Shown piece by piece: positions 21,622 to 30,066 of a stretch of 39,147 nucleotides of DNA; position 1 is the first letter of the stretch; every line of letters starts with the position of its first letter. A program made the translations under genes and the position numbers. The notes beneath the pieces are model-generated. The model did not search any database. It saw nothing but the letters and a program-made list of their open reading frames with translations, and had not been told where the DNA came from. The DNA is from a virus. Where the stretch lies: IMG/VR virus record IMGVR_UViG_3300046665_000459, positions 1 through 39,147 of that record. The stretch is one strand, 5' to 3'.

Positions 21622-22499
21622 GTATCGTCGATCTGTCCGAGTTGCCAGCGCCGGACGTGCTTGAACCCCTGGACTTTGAAGAGGTGTACACCGAAATACT
21701 CGCTGTTTTCCGTAGCTTCATGGGCGACAACTGGAGTGCGCCGCTTGAGAGCGAGCCGGTGGTCAAACTGTTGGAGGCCGGCGCTTATGCGCGTATTGGT
21801 GATCGCGCCCGGGTAAACGATGCCGCCAAGGCACTGATGCTGGCCCATGCTATTCGTGGCGACCTCGATCATTTAGGGGCTAACGTTAATACCCCACGCC
21901 TAGTGATTCAAATGGAAGATCTTCGCGCAGTTCCTCCGCAGGAAAAGATCACTGAAAGCGATGACGCTTACCGCGAACGTATCCAGATGGCCTATGAGGG
22001 CCTGACTACAGCAGGGCCGCGTAACAGTTACAAGTTGCATGCGCGCAACGCCTCGGCCCTAGTGGCGGATGCGTCCGCCGAAAGCCCGTCTCCGGCGCGC
22101 GTTACGGTAACGGTGCTGGGGCTGGCCGGCGATGGGGCGGTAGGCCCTGAGTTGTTGGCGGTGGTAGCGAAAGCTGTCAACGACGAAAACGTTAGGCCCC
22201 TTGGTGATCGGGTGACAGTGCAAAGCGCCGAGGTGTTGCCGTACCGCGTCGACGCGGTGCTGTACATGAAAGGCCCGGGGCCTGAAAGCGCCGTAGCGAT
22301 GATAGAAGCAGAAAGGCGGCTCGCAGCCTGGATCAACCCCCGCAAACGTCTGGGCGTCGAGGTGGCGCGCTCCGCTGTCGATGCGCAGTTGCACGTCCCA
22401 GCCGTTTCACGAGTCGAACTGACCGGGTGGCAAGATCTGGCCCCTACAGAGGCGCAGGCGGCGTTCTGCACCGGGTACAGCGTAGTGCTGGGGGAGTGA
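21618..22499 (+). CDS. Baseplate protein J
   Basis: A 293-residue baseplate J protein (gp47-like), the main arm of the wedge. Typical are the N-terminal FEEVYTEILAVFRSFMGD, ARIGDRARVNDAAKALMLAHAIRGDLDHLGAN split over about 50-90, DDAYRERIQMAYEGLTTAGPRNSY, and the C-terminal GWQDLAPTEAQAA. It lies in the canonical W-J-I order. Confidence 0.94.
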   Translation: MSIVDLSELPAPDVLEPLDFEEVYTEILAVFRSFMGDNWSAPLESEPVVKLLEAGAYARIGDRARVNDAAKALMLAHAIRGDLDHLGANVNTPRLVIQMEDLRAVPPQEKITESDDAYRERIQMAYEGLTTAGPRNSYKLHARNASALVADASAESPSPARVTVTVLGLAGDGAVGPELLAVVAKAVNDENVRPLGDRVTVQSAEVLPYRVDAVLYMKGPGPESAVAMIEAERRLAAWINPRKRLGVEVARSAVDAQLHVPAVSRVELTGWQDLAPTEAQAAFCTGYSVVLGE

Positions 22500-22500
22500 C

Positions 22501-23106
22501 ATGAAAAGCCTTCTGCCGATCAATAGCACCCAGTTAGAGCGTGCGATTGAGGCTGCCAGCACGGATCAAACCGTGATTGCGCTCCGTTCGCTCTACAACC
22601 CCGTAACGTGCCCCGTTCATTTGCTGCCACATCTTGCCTGGGCCTGGTCTGTGGATCGTTGGGATGATCGCTGGACTGAAGCGACCAAGCGCCAAGCGGT
22701 AAGGGCGTCGTTCTATATCCATTCCCGCAAAGGAACTATTGGTGCATTGCGCCGTGTGGTCGAGCCGCTGGGTTACTTGATCGAGGTCATGGAGTGGTGG
22801 CAGAGCGTGCCAGAGGGGGTCCCGGGTACGTTCTCTCTGAAGGTCGGCGTGCTGGACGCCGGCATTACTGAAGAAATGTACGAAGAGTTGACCCGGCTCA
22901 TTGATGATGCCAAGCCCGTCAGTCGACACATGACCGGCTTAGCGATCAGCCTGGAAACTACCGGTTACATCGGCATGGGCGCCTGTGTAAGCGAGGGTGA
23001 GGTGATCGACGTTTACCCACCAACGCCCCGCGATATTGAGGTGACCGGTACTTATGGTCTGGTCATGTGTATTGATGAAGTTGACACCCTGGACGTGTAT
23101 CCATGA
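22501..23106 (+). CDS. Tail protein I
   Basis: A 201-residue P2 gpI-family baseplate protein that connects the wedge with the fibres. Family features: LLPINSTQLERAIEAAS, then LRSLYNPVTCPVHLLPHLAWAWSVD, WDDRWTEATKRQAVRASFYIH and KGTIGALRRVVEPLGY. The last 50 residues are a repeated-looking beta part (GMGACVSEGEVIDVYPP then GLVMCIDEVDTLDVYP). It starts one base past the J stop. Confidence 0.93.
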   Translation: MKSLLPINSTQLERAIEAASTDQTVIALRSLYNPVTCPVHLLPHLAWAWSVDRWDDRWTEATKRQAVRASFYIHSRKGTIGALRRVVEPLGYLIEVMEWWQSVPEGVPGTFSLKVGVLDAGITEEMYEELTRLIDDAKPVSRHMTGLAISLETTGYIGMGACVSEGEVIDVYPPTPRDIEVTGTYGLVMCIDEVDTLDVYP

Positions 23107-24125
23107 TTGATCAGAACAGTCAGTTTTTCGCCATTCTTACGGCAGTGGGTGAGGCTAAACAGGCAAATGCCACTGCCTTGGGCCAGCCCTGGACCTTTTC
23201 ACAGATGGGCGTGGGTGATGCCAACAACACAGATCCAATCCCCGACCACTCGCAAACGCGGCTGATCAACGAATGGCGCCGTGCAGCGGTTAATCAGGTC
23301 AGGACCGACCCGGAAAACCCGAACATCATCATCACCGAGCAGGTTATCCCGCCCGACGTGGGTGGTAAGTGGATTCGGGAAATCGGCTTGTACGATGCAG
23401 ACGGCGACCTGGTGGCGGTGGCCAATTGTGCCCCGAGCTTCAAGCCTTTGCTTGTACAGGGGACGGGAAAGACGCAAATCATTCGGATGAACTTCATCGT
23501 TGCGAATACATCGAGCGTCGTCCTGAAGATTGATCCGGCGATTGTCCTGGCGACCCGCGAATATGTGGACACGCAGATAATTGAAGCCATGGCAAAAATG
23601 GACTTCAAGCATTCGGTGTTGGTGGCCACCACGGCCAACATCGCCTTGAGCGGCGTGCAGACCATCGACGGCGTACTGTTGCCGGCGGATGCGCGCGTGC
23701 TGGTGAAAAATCAGACGGCCGCCAAGGAAAACGGCTTGTACGTGGTTTCTTCGGCCGGCGTGTGGAAACGTACCCAGGATGCAGACAGTAGCGTCGAGGT
23801 GACGTCGGGGTTATTTGTCAGTGTCGAAACCGGCACCCTCAACGGTGACAGCGTTTGGCAACTGGTCACGGATGCGCCGATTGTATTGGGTACTACAGCG
23901 CTGGTCTTTGAAATGGTCGTGGGCTGCACCGGTGTTAGCGCTGGCTCCTATGCCAATGTCACCGTCGATAGGTTCGGCCGGGTGATTGGCGGCACCAACC
24001 CGACCACGCTCGCAGGTCATGGCATTACCGATGCGTTTCCAGCTGATCGCCTCATTGTTTCGACTACTGCCCCGGCGGATACCGATGGGGTGGTCGGTAC
24101 TATCTGGCTGCAGGTGGAAACATGA
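23103..24125 (+). CDS. Tail fibre protein H
   Basis: A 340-residue fibre. Residues 1-155 match the conserved phage tail-collar/fibre N-domain (FFAILTAVGEAKQANATALG, WTFSQMGVGDAN, PDVGGKWIREIGLYDADGDLVAVAN) that docks on gpI. Residues 165-275 are a beta repeat domain (LSGVQTIDGVLLPADARVLV, KENGLYVVSSAGVWKRTQDA). The motif VTVDRFGRVIGGT is typical of fibre shafts. It is shorter than full P2 H fibres, and the receptor tip is apparently supplied by the next gene. Confidence 0.88.
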   Translation: MIDQNSQFFAILTAVGEAKQANATALGQPWTFSQMGVGDANNTDPIPDHSQTRLINEWRRAAVNQVRTDPENPNIIITEQVIPPDVGGKWIREIGLYDADGDLVAVANCAPSFKPLLVQGTGKTQIIRMNFIVANTSSVVLKIDPAIVLATREYVDTQIIEAMAKMDFKHSVLVATTANIALSGVQTIDGVLLPADARVLVKNQTAAKENGLYVVSSAGVWKRTQDADSSVEVTSGLFVSVETGTLNGDSVWQLVTDAPIVLGTTALVFEMVVGCTGVSAGSYANVTVDRFGRVIGGTNPTTLAGHGITDAFPADRLIVSTTAPADTDGVVGTIWLQVET

Positions 24126-24901
24126 ATTTTTACGCAAAGGCCGTCACAGGTTTCAAGGCCGGGATTTTGCCTCGCGCAAAGCTGGCAGATGGCTGGCGTG
24201 ATGGAGAAGTTCTATGGGTCAAGACCGCTTCGGGTTGGAAAGTGGCATGGCGACGCCGCATCGTTTACACGAATCTTGTGGACCTGGCAGATGCCAACAT
24301 CTTTGCCCTGATGGGATCGCCCGTGAAGCCTCGAGAGTACGTATTTATTAATAAAGCGGTGCTGCGTGGAGTGTCTGCTGCTGCGCTGCGAACGGGTGTT
24401 TTTCCTGCGGGGTCGAAGCTGTTGGTGATTAACGAGGGGTATATCAAGGGCGCCGGCGGCGCTGGAGGAACGGCCGCGGCGGGAATGCCAGGCAATCACG
24501 GTCTTTTGCTCGAGTTCGCAACAACCTTGGATAACTCTGCCGGATATATACACGGTGGAGGCGGTGGTGGTGGCTTGGGACAGCACCGAACTTTTAGATC
24601 GGATGGTTCCGCCAAAACCGGTTATGGCGGTGCTGGCGGCGCTGGCGAGGGCGTTGGAGCTGCAAGGCCTGGGGCAGCGGGGCAAGCAATATCGGATGAC
24701 GGATCCGGCGGCACTGGAGGTGCCGGTGCAGCCGCCGGCATTGCTGGTTCGCCAGGCAGTGTCGGGTGGTCAAACACTACTTATGCCACTTATGGGCCGT
24801 GGCCCGGTGGTGCTCCAGGTGCCGCGATTATTTCGGGGGGCCATGCCTTCACTTTCTCGGCTGGTAATTCTTCTGATCGTATTAAGGGGGCTGTGTCTTG
24901 A
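24122..24901 (+). CDS. Glycine-rich tail-tip adhesin (gp38-like)
   Basis: A 259-residue protein coupled to the fibre gene by ATGA. Residues 1-100 probably attach to the fibre (KAVTGFKAGILPRAKLADGW, VLWVKTASGWKVAWRRR). From about 112 it has several polyglycine stretches: GAGGAGGTAAAG, GGGGGGGLG, GYGGAGGAGEG, GSGGTGGAGAAAG, GPWPGGAPGAA. These alternate with short variable segments (HRTFRSDGSAKT, SNTTYATY). This recalls the T-even gp38 adhesin, where glycine-rich type II helices form a sandwich exposing variable recognition loops. It probably decides host receptor choice. The structural claim is by analogy. Confidence 0.65.
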   Translation: MNFYAKAVTGFKAGILPRAKLADGWRDGEVLWVKTASGWKVAWRRRIVYTNLVDLADANIFALMGSPVKPREYVFINKAVLRGVSAAALRTGVFPAGSKLLVINEGYIKGAGGAGGTAAAGMPGNHGLLLEFATTLDNSAGYIHGGGGGGGLGQHRTFRSDGSAKTGYGGAGGAGEGVGAARPGAAGQAISDDGSGGTGGAGAAAGIAGSPGSVGWSNTTYATYGPWPGGAPGAAIISGGHAFTFSAGNSSDRIKGAVS

Positions 24902-25356
24902 GTGACTTTGCAATTGTTTCGATCTCCCCGGAAGTTGGGACGATGGTTATTAACTGGGGGACGGTAACCCTAAACCATTTTATTCCTTCCGATTTAGCTG
25001 GAGCTGACAGCCTTTCGGCTGCGCAGATCGAGGAGCGAATCGAGGCGATGCGTCCTACGGTGCCCGAACCCGTGAGGGTTCCGGCAGCTCTGGCGGCCAT
25101 GGTTCAATCTGTAGCAATCGATCCTGATGTGCGTGAGCGTGTTTGGCGTGACCGGTGTATATCACCGCTGATCGAGTCTCGAGATCGTCACCGCGACGAG
25201 GTTGAGCTCGGCATGCTTACGACACTCACGGCCTCGCAGTTCGCCGAACTGCTGGCTCACATCCAAAAACTGCGTGAGTGGCCCCAGTCACCGGACTTTC
25301 CGGATAGCGAGCGTCGCCCCGTAGCGCCGGCCTGGATCAACAATCAAACCGAATAA
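24898..25356 (+). CDS. Tail fibre assembly/chaperone-like protein
   Basis: A 152-residue protein started at TTG 24898, which overlaps the adhesin stop (TTGA) and has AAGGGGG 6 bases upstream. The end (SQFAELLAHIQKLREWPQSPDFPDSERRPVAPAW) matches the usual C-terminus of phage tail assembly chaperones (L-x-x-Y/W-R-x-x-L/W...P). A mid segment RDRCISPLIESRDRHRDEVELG is also typical. It probably helps fold or load the adhesin. Confidence 0.75.
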   Translation: MSDFAIVSISPEVGTMVINWGTVTLNHFIPSDLAGADSLSAAQIEERIEAMRPTVPEPVRVPAALAAMVQSVAIDPDVRERVWRDRCISPLIESRDRHRDEVELGMLTTLTASQFAELLAHIQKLREWPQSPDFPDSERRPVAPAWINNQTE

Positions 25357-25384
25357 CGCCTCACTCCGATGGGGCGTTTTCTTT
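25355..25384 (+). terminator. Terminator after the fibre cassette
   Basis: AACGCC pairs with GGCGTT over a 12-base loop and is followed by a T-rich stretch; the stem begins inside the stop codon of the chaperone gene. Confidence 0.6.
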
Positions 25385-25416
25385 TCCGTAATGTGTAACA
25401 ACGAACACTCTTCACG

Positions 25417-25439
25417 GCCTCGCATATGCGGGGCTTTTT
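25417..25439 (+). terminator. Second terminator before the sheath gene
   Basis: GCCTCGCA and TGCGGGGC form an eight-pair stem with one G-T pair and almost no loop, followed by five T, 20 bases before the sheath ATG. Two terminators in tandem separate the fibre and sheath blocks. Confidence 0.7.
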
Positions 25440-25458
25440 CGTTTCTGGAGATTGCCCT

Positions 25459-26622
25459 ATGAGTTTCTTTCACGGTGTGACCGTCACCAACGTAAACACC
25501 GGTGCGCGCATCATTTCGCTGCCCTCGTCCTCAATCATCGGTCTATGTGACACCTTCACCCCAGGACCGAACGTGACGGCCAATCCGAACCAGGTGCTAC
25601 TGATCACGCGCGAAAGCGAGGCGGTGGCTGCCTGGGGTGAAGACGCAGCTATCACCAAATCCATCAAGGCGATCTACATGCGCGCCAAAGCGGTGATCGT
25701 GGCGTGCGGTGTCGAGAAGCTGGCCACGCCAGCGTTGCAAGCCTCGGCTGTCATTGGCGGCGTCCTGGCTGACGGCCAGCGTACCGGCATGCAGGCGCTG
25801 TTGGATGGTAAGAGCCGATTCAACGCCCAACCCCGGTTGCTGATCACCCCAGGTCATAGCGCGACCCAGGAGGTGGCTACGTCGCTCGATGCGCTCGCCG
25901 GCAAGTTGCGCGGTATCGCCATCGTCGACGGCCCAAACACCACCGACGAAGCCGCCATTGCCTACGTCGAGAACTTCGGCAGCAAGCGCGTGTTTATGGT
26001 CGACCCGGGCGTGCAGACCTGGGACACCGTTCTCAGCGAATCCGTTGATGCGCCGGCCTCGGCCTGGGTGGCGGGTCTGTTTGCCTGGACCGATAACGAA
26101 TATGGCTTCTGGGCCTCGCCGTCGAACAAGGAGTTTGTCGGCATCACCGGTACCACGCGTCCGATTGAGTTTTTGGACGGCGACGCAACGTGCCGAGCCA
26201 ACCTGCTCAACAACGCGAACATCACCACGATTATCCGTGACGACGGCTACCGCCTATGGGGCAACCGTACCTGTTCCAGTGATCCGAAGTGGGCCTTTGT
26301 CACACGCGTACGCACCCAAGACATCGTCATGGACGCGATCCTTTACGGGCACAAGTGGGCGGTCGACCGCTCGATCACCAAGACCTACGTCAGCGACGTG
26401 ACCGAAGGCCTGGAAAACTTCATGCGCGACCTGAAGAAGCAGGGCGCGGTGATCAACTTCGAAGTGTTCCCGGACGACGAGCTGAACACGCCAAGTCAGT
26501 TGGAACAGGGCAAGGTCTTTTGGCGCATTCGTTTCACCGACGTGCCACCGGCTGAAAACCCTACATTCCTCGTTGAAGTCACTAATCAGTGGATCACCGA
26601 AGTCATCGAAAACAAGGCTTAA
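25459..26622 (+). CDS. Tail sheath protein (P2 FI family)
   Basis: A 387-residue contractile sheath. The start MSFFHGVTVTNVNTGARII is typical. It contains the inner conserved domain with AYVENFGSKRVFMVDPGVQ, SPSNKEFVGITG and GYRLWGNRTCSSDPKWAFVTRVR, and the C-terminal FEVFPDDELNTPSQLEQGKVFW. It shortens on infection and drives the tube through the envelope. The ATG follows GGAG by 7 bases. Confidence 0.95.
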   Translation: MSFFHGVTVTNVNTGARIISLPSSSIIGLCDTFTPGPNVTANPNQVLLITRESEAVAAWGEDAAITKSIKAIYMRAKAVIVACGVEKLATPALQASAVIGGVLADGQRTGMQALLDGKSRFNAQPRLLITPGHSATQEVATSLDALAGKLRGIAIVDGPNTTDEAAIAYVENFGSKRVFMVDPGVQTWDTVLSESVDAPASAWVAGLFAWTDNEYGFWASPSNKEFVGITGTTRPIEFLDGDATCRANLLNNANITTIIRDDGYRLWGNRTCSSDPKWAFVTRVRTQDIVMDAILYGHKWAVDRSITKTYVSDVTEGLENFMRDLKKQGAVINFEVFPDDELNTPSQLEQGKVFWRIRFTDVPPAENPTFLVEVTNQWITEVIENKA

Positions 26623-26634
26623 GGAGGCTTCGCA

Positions 26635-27144
26635 ATGTCCATGATTCCCCAAACGCTGTTCATGATGAACATGTTTGTCGACGGCATGAGTTTCGCCGGC
26701 GACGTGCCCATCTTGAGTTTGCCCAAGCTGAAAATCAAAACCGGCGAGTACCAAGGCGGCGGCATGGATGCTCCCATTGATATGGACCAGGGCATGGAAA
26801 AGCTGGAGGCGTCTTTCAGCACCAAAGGTGTTCGCCGTGAGGCGATGAAGTTCTTTGGCCTGGCTGATCAGACCGCGTTCAACGCCGTGTTCCGTGGCTC
26901 GTTCAAAGGACAGAAGGGGGCAACTACTGCAGTGATCGCCACCATTCGCGGGATGGTCTCGGAGCTGGATCCAGGTGAATGGAAGCCCGGCGGTGACGCT
27001 GAATTCAAGTACGCCGTCAGCGTCAGTTACTACAAGCTGGAAGTCGCTGGCGTGCGTATGTTTGAAATCGATCCTGTTAACGCGGTTCGCGTTATCAACG
27101 GCGTTGACCAACTCGCTGGCGTACGCCGCGACCTGGGCCTGTAA
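26635..27144 (+). CDS. Major tail tube protein (P2 FII family)
   Basis: A 169-residue tube subunit beginning MSMIPQTLFMMNMFVDGMS; the family also shows LKIKTGEYQGGGMDAPIDMDQG with GMEKLEASFS, and YYKLEVAGVRMFEIDPVN near the end. It stacks in hexamers inside the sheath. AAGGAGG lies 6 bases upstream, and the sheath gene ends 12 bases before. Confidence 0.95.
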   Translation: MSMIPQTLFMMNMFVDGMSFAGDVPILSLPKLKIKTGEYQGGGMDAPIDMDQGMEKLEASFSTKGVRREAMKFFGLADQTAFNAVFRGSFKGQKGATTAVIATIRGMVSELDPGEWKPGGDAEFKYAVSVSYYKLEVAGVRMFEIDPVNAVRVINGVDQLAGVRRDLGL

Positions 27145-27154
27145 GGAGATACCC

Positions 27155-27460
27155 ATGACTAAAGAACTCGACAAGATCCCGGAGTGGCTGACGATCACCA
27201 CCGACTCGGCAACCATCAAATTGTCCAAGATCGTCAAAGTAAATCAAGTCGACACCGATCAGTTGATCATGCGCTCGCCAACTGTCCGAGAGGTCCGCCA
27301 CGCGACCAAGGCTTCGCCCGACGATGAAGAGCAAAGCGAAATGATTCTGTTCGCCAGCCTGACTGATGCAGGTGCGAGCGATCTGTCTGAGTTGAGCGTG
27401 CGTGATTACAAACGCTTGCAGGCCGCCTATTTTCGCCTGGTGCGCGAGGACCGGGTTTAA
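27155..27460 (+). CDS. Tail assembly chaperone gpE
   Basis: A 101-residue protein of the P2 gpE type with AAGGAGAT just upstream. Typical are PEWLTITTDSATIKLSKIVKVNQVDTDQLIMRSPTVREVRHA split over residues 9-50, and the helical end LSVRDYKRLQAAYFRLV. These chaperones coat the tape measure during tube assembly and are normally made with a frameshifted longer form. The reading frame for that extension overlaps here (next entry). Confidence 0.85.
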   Translation: MTKELDKIPEWLTITTDSATIKLSKIVKVNQVDTDQLIMRSPTVREVRHATKASPDDEEQSEMILFASLTDAGASDLSELSVRDYKRLQAAYFRLVREDRV

Positions 27461-27572
27461 CGAGGAAATACAGAGAAAGCTGGCTCAGCGGCTGGCCCGG
27501 GAAATGTCTTTCTCGGCCAGCGAAATCGAAGCCATGTCTTTCTCAGCGATGATCTGGTGGCTTAAGGAATGA
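27456..27572 (+). CDS. gpE' extension (GpE-like), probable programmed frameshift product
   Basis: Beginning at the gpE stop, a second frame reads FNEEIQRKLAQRLAREMSF, then SASEIEAMSFSAMIWWLKE. The spacing of aromatic, Ile and Trp residues is that of the P2 GpE' part (F-x-W-P-x-E-x-x-x-M...L..W). The frame is open from 27396 to 27572 and is offset by +1 (equal to -2) relative to gpE, not -1. An internal ATG (27504) would give only 22 residues without a clear ribosome site. The shift site is likely near CGGGTTTAAC at 27452-27461. Confidence 0.65.
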   Translation, partial: FNEEIQRKLAQRLAREMSFSASEIEAMSFSAMIWWLKE

Positions 27573-27600
27573 GCCACCCGTACCTTTTCGGAGTGACCCC

Positions 27601-30054
27601 ATGGCGAATAACCTGGCGCTTGGCGTCGTCATCGGCGGCGCTATCAGTTCGACCGTCGGCGCCGCCTTCAAGGACGTTGAAGGGCGTATAAAGAAACTCA
27701 GTGATCAGGGCGCCAAAGCCCGGGTACTGCAAAGCACCATTGGCGACACAATCCGCCTACGTAATGAGTGGAAAAAAGCCCATGACACCGGATCAGCTTC
27801 GGCCGACGGTTTACTGAAAAAATTGGAAACCAATCTCCGGACGCTCAAGAATCAGGGCGTCGAGGTCGGTAAGTTACGTAACGAGTACCAGAAACTGGGC
27901 CAAGTGGCCCGTGGGGCTGAGCTCAAGGCGCTTGGTCACACTCAAATCACGCAGGGTAAGGACGGGCTGAAAAGCTCGCTCGGTCAGGCCACGGCGCTGT
28001 CAGCGGCGGTCGCTGTTCCCACCAAGATATCCGGCGACTACCAGGCGCAGATGCGCCAAATGTCGCTGTGGGCGCACACAGCCGGCACTGGTGACGAAGG
28101 CAAGATGGCCGCGTTAGTGTCGACCATAGCGGACGACAAGGGCATGAGCCGGCAGCTGCTTGCCAAGGCGGTGGGTGGCCTGATCGAAAAGGGTGTTGAT
28201 TGGCAGGAAGCCAGTGCCTATGCCGGCCAGATTGCCGACCTGATCGACGGCCAAGGCATGGAAGCGGCGACCATAGCGACCTTGATCAACTCGTTCAAGG
28301 AGGCCGGCGTTAAGCAAAAAGACATGGGAGGGATGCTCGGCCAGGTTGCAGCAGCAGGCGATATTGGCGCGTTTGGTCCCAAGGAAATGGCCAAGTACTT
28401 GCCGGGCATGCTTGGCAACATCAAGCGCTTGGGCATGGAAGGCCCGGAGGCGGTGCGCTTCCTCGGTGCCAGCTTGCAGTCGCAGTATTCGCAAACGCAG
28501 GACTCGGCGGCGGCGGCAACCAACATGAACAACCTGCTTAACGCGGTGATCAGCAGTACCAGCCAGGAGCGTTTTGCCAAGGAAGGCTACGACCTGGCCG
28601 GCTCGATCCTGGCTGCGACGAAAAGCGGCAAGGCTGCCAACCCGGTTGACGCCTTCATCATGCTCAGTCAGGAAATGATCAAGCGTCAGGACCCGGCGAA
28701 GGCCAAGAAGATCGAGGCACTGAAAGCCAAAATCAAGGCGGCAGCAGATGGCAGCGCCGAGGAACAGCAGGCCATGGTGGCCCTGACCGAAGCGGCCGGG
28801 CTGGCCAACATCGTCAGCGATCAGAGCGCCAGTGCGGGTTTGCTCGCGCAAATCAAATACGGCGACAAGATCAAGGCCGATATGGTCACGATTGAGAAAA
28901 CCGACGGCAAGACCAAGATCGAGGCGGACGCGGCCAAGGCCCGCGAAACGTCCAACCGCAGATGGGCGGAGGCCACGGCGGGCATGGAAGCTTCCATGAT
29001 CAGCCTGGGTGATGGTTTGCGGCCTTTGACCGATAAGGTCGCGGATGGCCTGGGGAAGGTTGGCTATGCGCTGGCTGACCTGGCCAACAAATACCAGCCC
29101 GTAACGGCGGTGATTGCTGCAGTTGCTGCAGGCGCAGTCACGTTGGGCGCCGCGCTGAGTGCGCTCAAGATCGGCAAGGGCCTGCTGAACGTCGGCCGTG
29201 GTTCGCTGATGGGCAATCCGAACATCCCGCAAAAGGTGATCGTGACCAATCTACCTGCCAGCGGACTGGGCGGGCTGGATGGTGGTGTAGACGGCAGCGG
29301 CAAAGGAAGGAGGGGCGGCAAGGCGGGTGGTCGCGGTTTGGGCTTACCCAAGGGCGCCAAGCTGCCTGCGGCCCTGGCGGTCATTGAGGCTGGCTACAAG
29401 ATCAAAGATACCTACGACAACGCAACGACGCGCGATGAGAAGGCCGAAGGCTACGGCGAGGCAGCAGGTGGCTTGGCGGGCACACTGGCCGGCGCTGCGG
29501 CCGGTGCGGCGATTGGCTCGGCGGTGCCGATAATCGGCACGGTGGTCGGTGGGTTTCTGGGTGCCTACCTGGGCAGCCTGGGTGGCGACGCTCTGGGCGG
29601 ATATTTGGGTAAGTCCTTCTTCGGCGGCGACGATGGGCTGAAGAAGATGCCCGATGCTGGTCCGTTGATGATGGTCAAGGCCGGCAAAGACATTCCGCCT
29701 GTGATGGCTGATATCGCGACTTCTTTCGCGCCTAAAGGTGATGGCTCTTTGCTGATGCCTGGCGCCGTCAAGACGCCGGGACCGGTGGGTGGTGACGTCG
29801 TTCGTTCGCTGGCTTCGCCGCCGGCATCGAGCGCATCCGCTGGGGTTTCGCTGATGGCGGTACCGCCAAAACCGCCGGCGCCGAAGATCGAGCAGAAGGT
29901 TGATATCAGCGCGCCTATTCAGGTGATCGTGCAGGGGGATGTGAAGGATCCGGCGCAGCTCGCCCGTGAATTGCAACCCTATATCGCGCAGCAGCAGCGC
30001 GAAATCACTCAGCAGCTGGAAAGCCGCAAGCTTTACGACGAAGCGCATCTCTGA
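27601..30054 (+). CDS. Tail tape measure protein
   Basis: An 817-residue protein that sets tail length and runs through the tube. It begins with coiled-coil rich segments (KDVEGRIKKLSDQGAKARVL, LLKKLETNLRTLKNQGVEV). Residues about 130-330 are the TP901-type core (WAHTAGTGDEGKMAALVSTI, ADLIDGQGMEAATIATLINSF, MAKYLPGMLGNIKRLGMEGP). A hydrophobic glycine-zipper stretch lies near 615-675 (LAGTLAGAAAGAAIGSAVPI), able to enter membranes. The tail is Pro-rich. It follows gpE/E' as in P2. Confidence 0.93.
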   Translation: MANNLALGVVIGGAISSTVGAAFKDVEGRIKKLSDQGAKARVLQSTIGDTIRLRNEWKKAHDTGSASADGLLKKLETNLRTLKNQGVEVGKLRNEYQKLGQVARGAELKALGHTQITQGKDGLKSSLGQATALSAAVAVPTKISGDYQAQMRQMSLWAHTAGTGDEGKMAALVSTIADDKGMSRQLLAKAVGGLIEKGVDWQEASAYAGQIADLIDGQGMEAATIATLINSFKEAGVKQKDMGGMLGQVAAAGDIGAFGPKEMAKYLPGMLGNIKRLGMEGPEAVRFLGASLQSQYSQTQDSAAAATNMNNLLNAVISSTSQERFAKEGYDLAGSILAATKSGKAANPVDAFIMLSQEMIKRQDPAKAKKIEALKAKIKAAADGSAEEQQAMVALTEAAGLANIVSDQSASAGLLAQIKYGDKIKADMVTIEKTDGKTKIEADAAKARETSNRRWAEATAGMEASMISLGDGLRPLTDKVADGLGKVGYALADLANKYQPVTAVIAAVAAGAVTLGAALSALKIGKGLLNVGRGSLMGNPNIPQKVIVTNLPASGLGGLDGGVDGSGKGRRGGKAGGRGLGLPKGAKLPAALAVIEAGYKIKDTYDNATTRDEKAEGYGEAAGGLAGTLAGAAAGAAIGSAVPIIGTVVGGFLGAYLGSLGGDALGGYLGKSFFGGDDGLKKMPDAGPLMMVKAGKDIPPVMADIATSFAPKGDGSLLMPGAVKTPGPVGGDVVRSLASPPASSASAGVSLMAVPPKPPAPKIEQKVDISAPIQVIVQGDVKDPAQLARELQPYIAQQQREITQQLESRKLYDEAHL

Positions 30055-30066
30055 CCTGGGGGATTT

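Noticed and set aside
26254-27237. Minus-strand frame opposite sheath and tube genes
   Set aside because: Covers two well-supported virion genes in antisense and shows no family features.
28114-29232. Long minus-strand frame opposite the tape measure gene
   Set aside because: Antisense shadow of a GC-rich gene: no ribosome site, low-complexity composition, and the plus-strand gene is clearly real.
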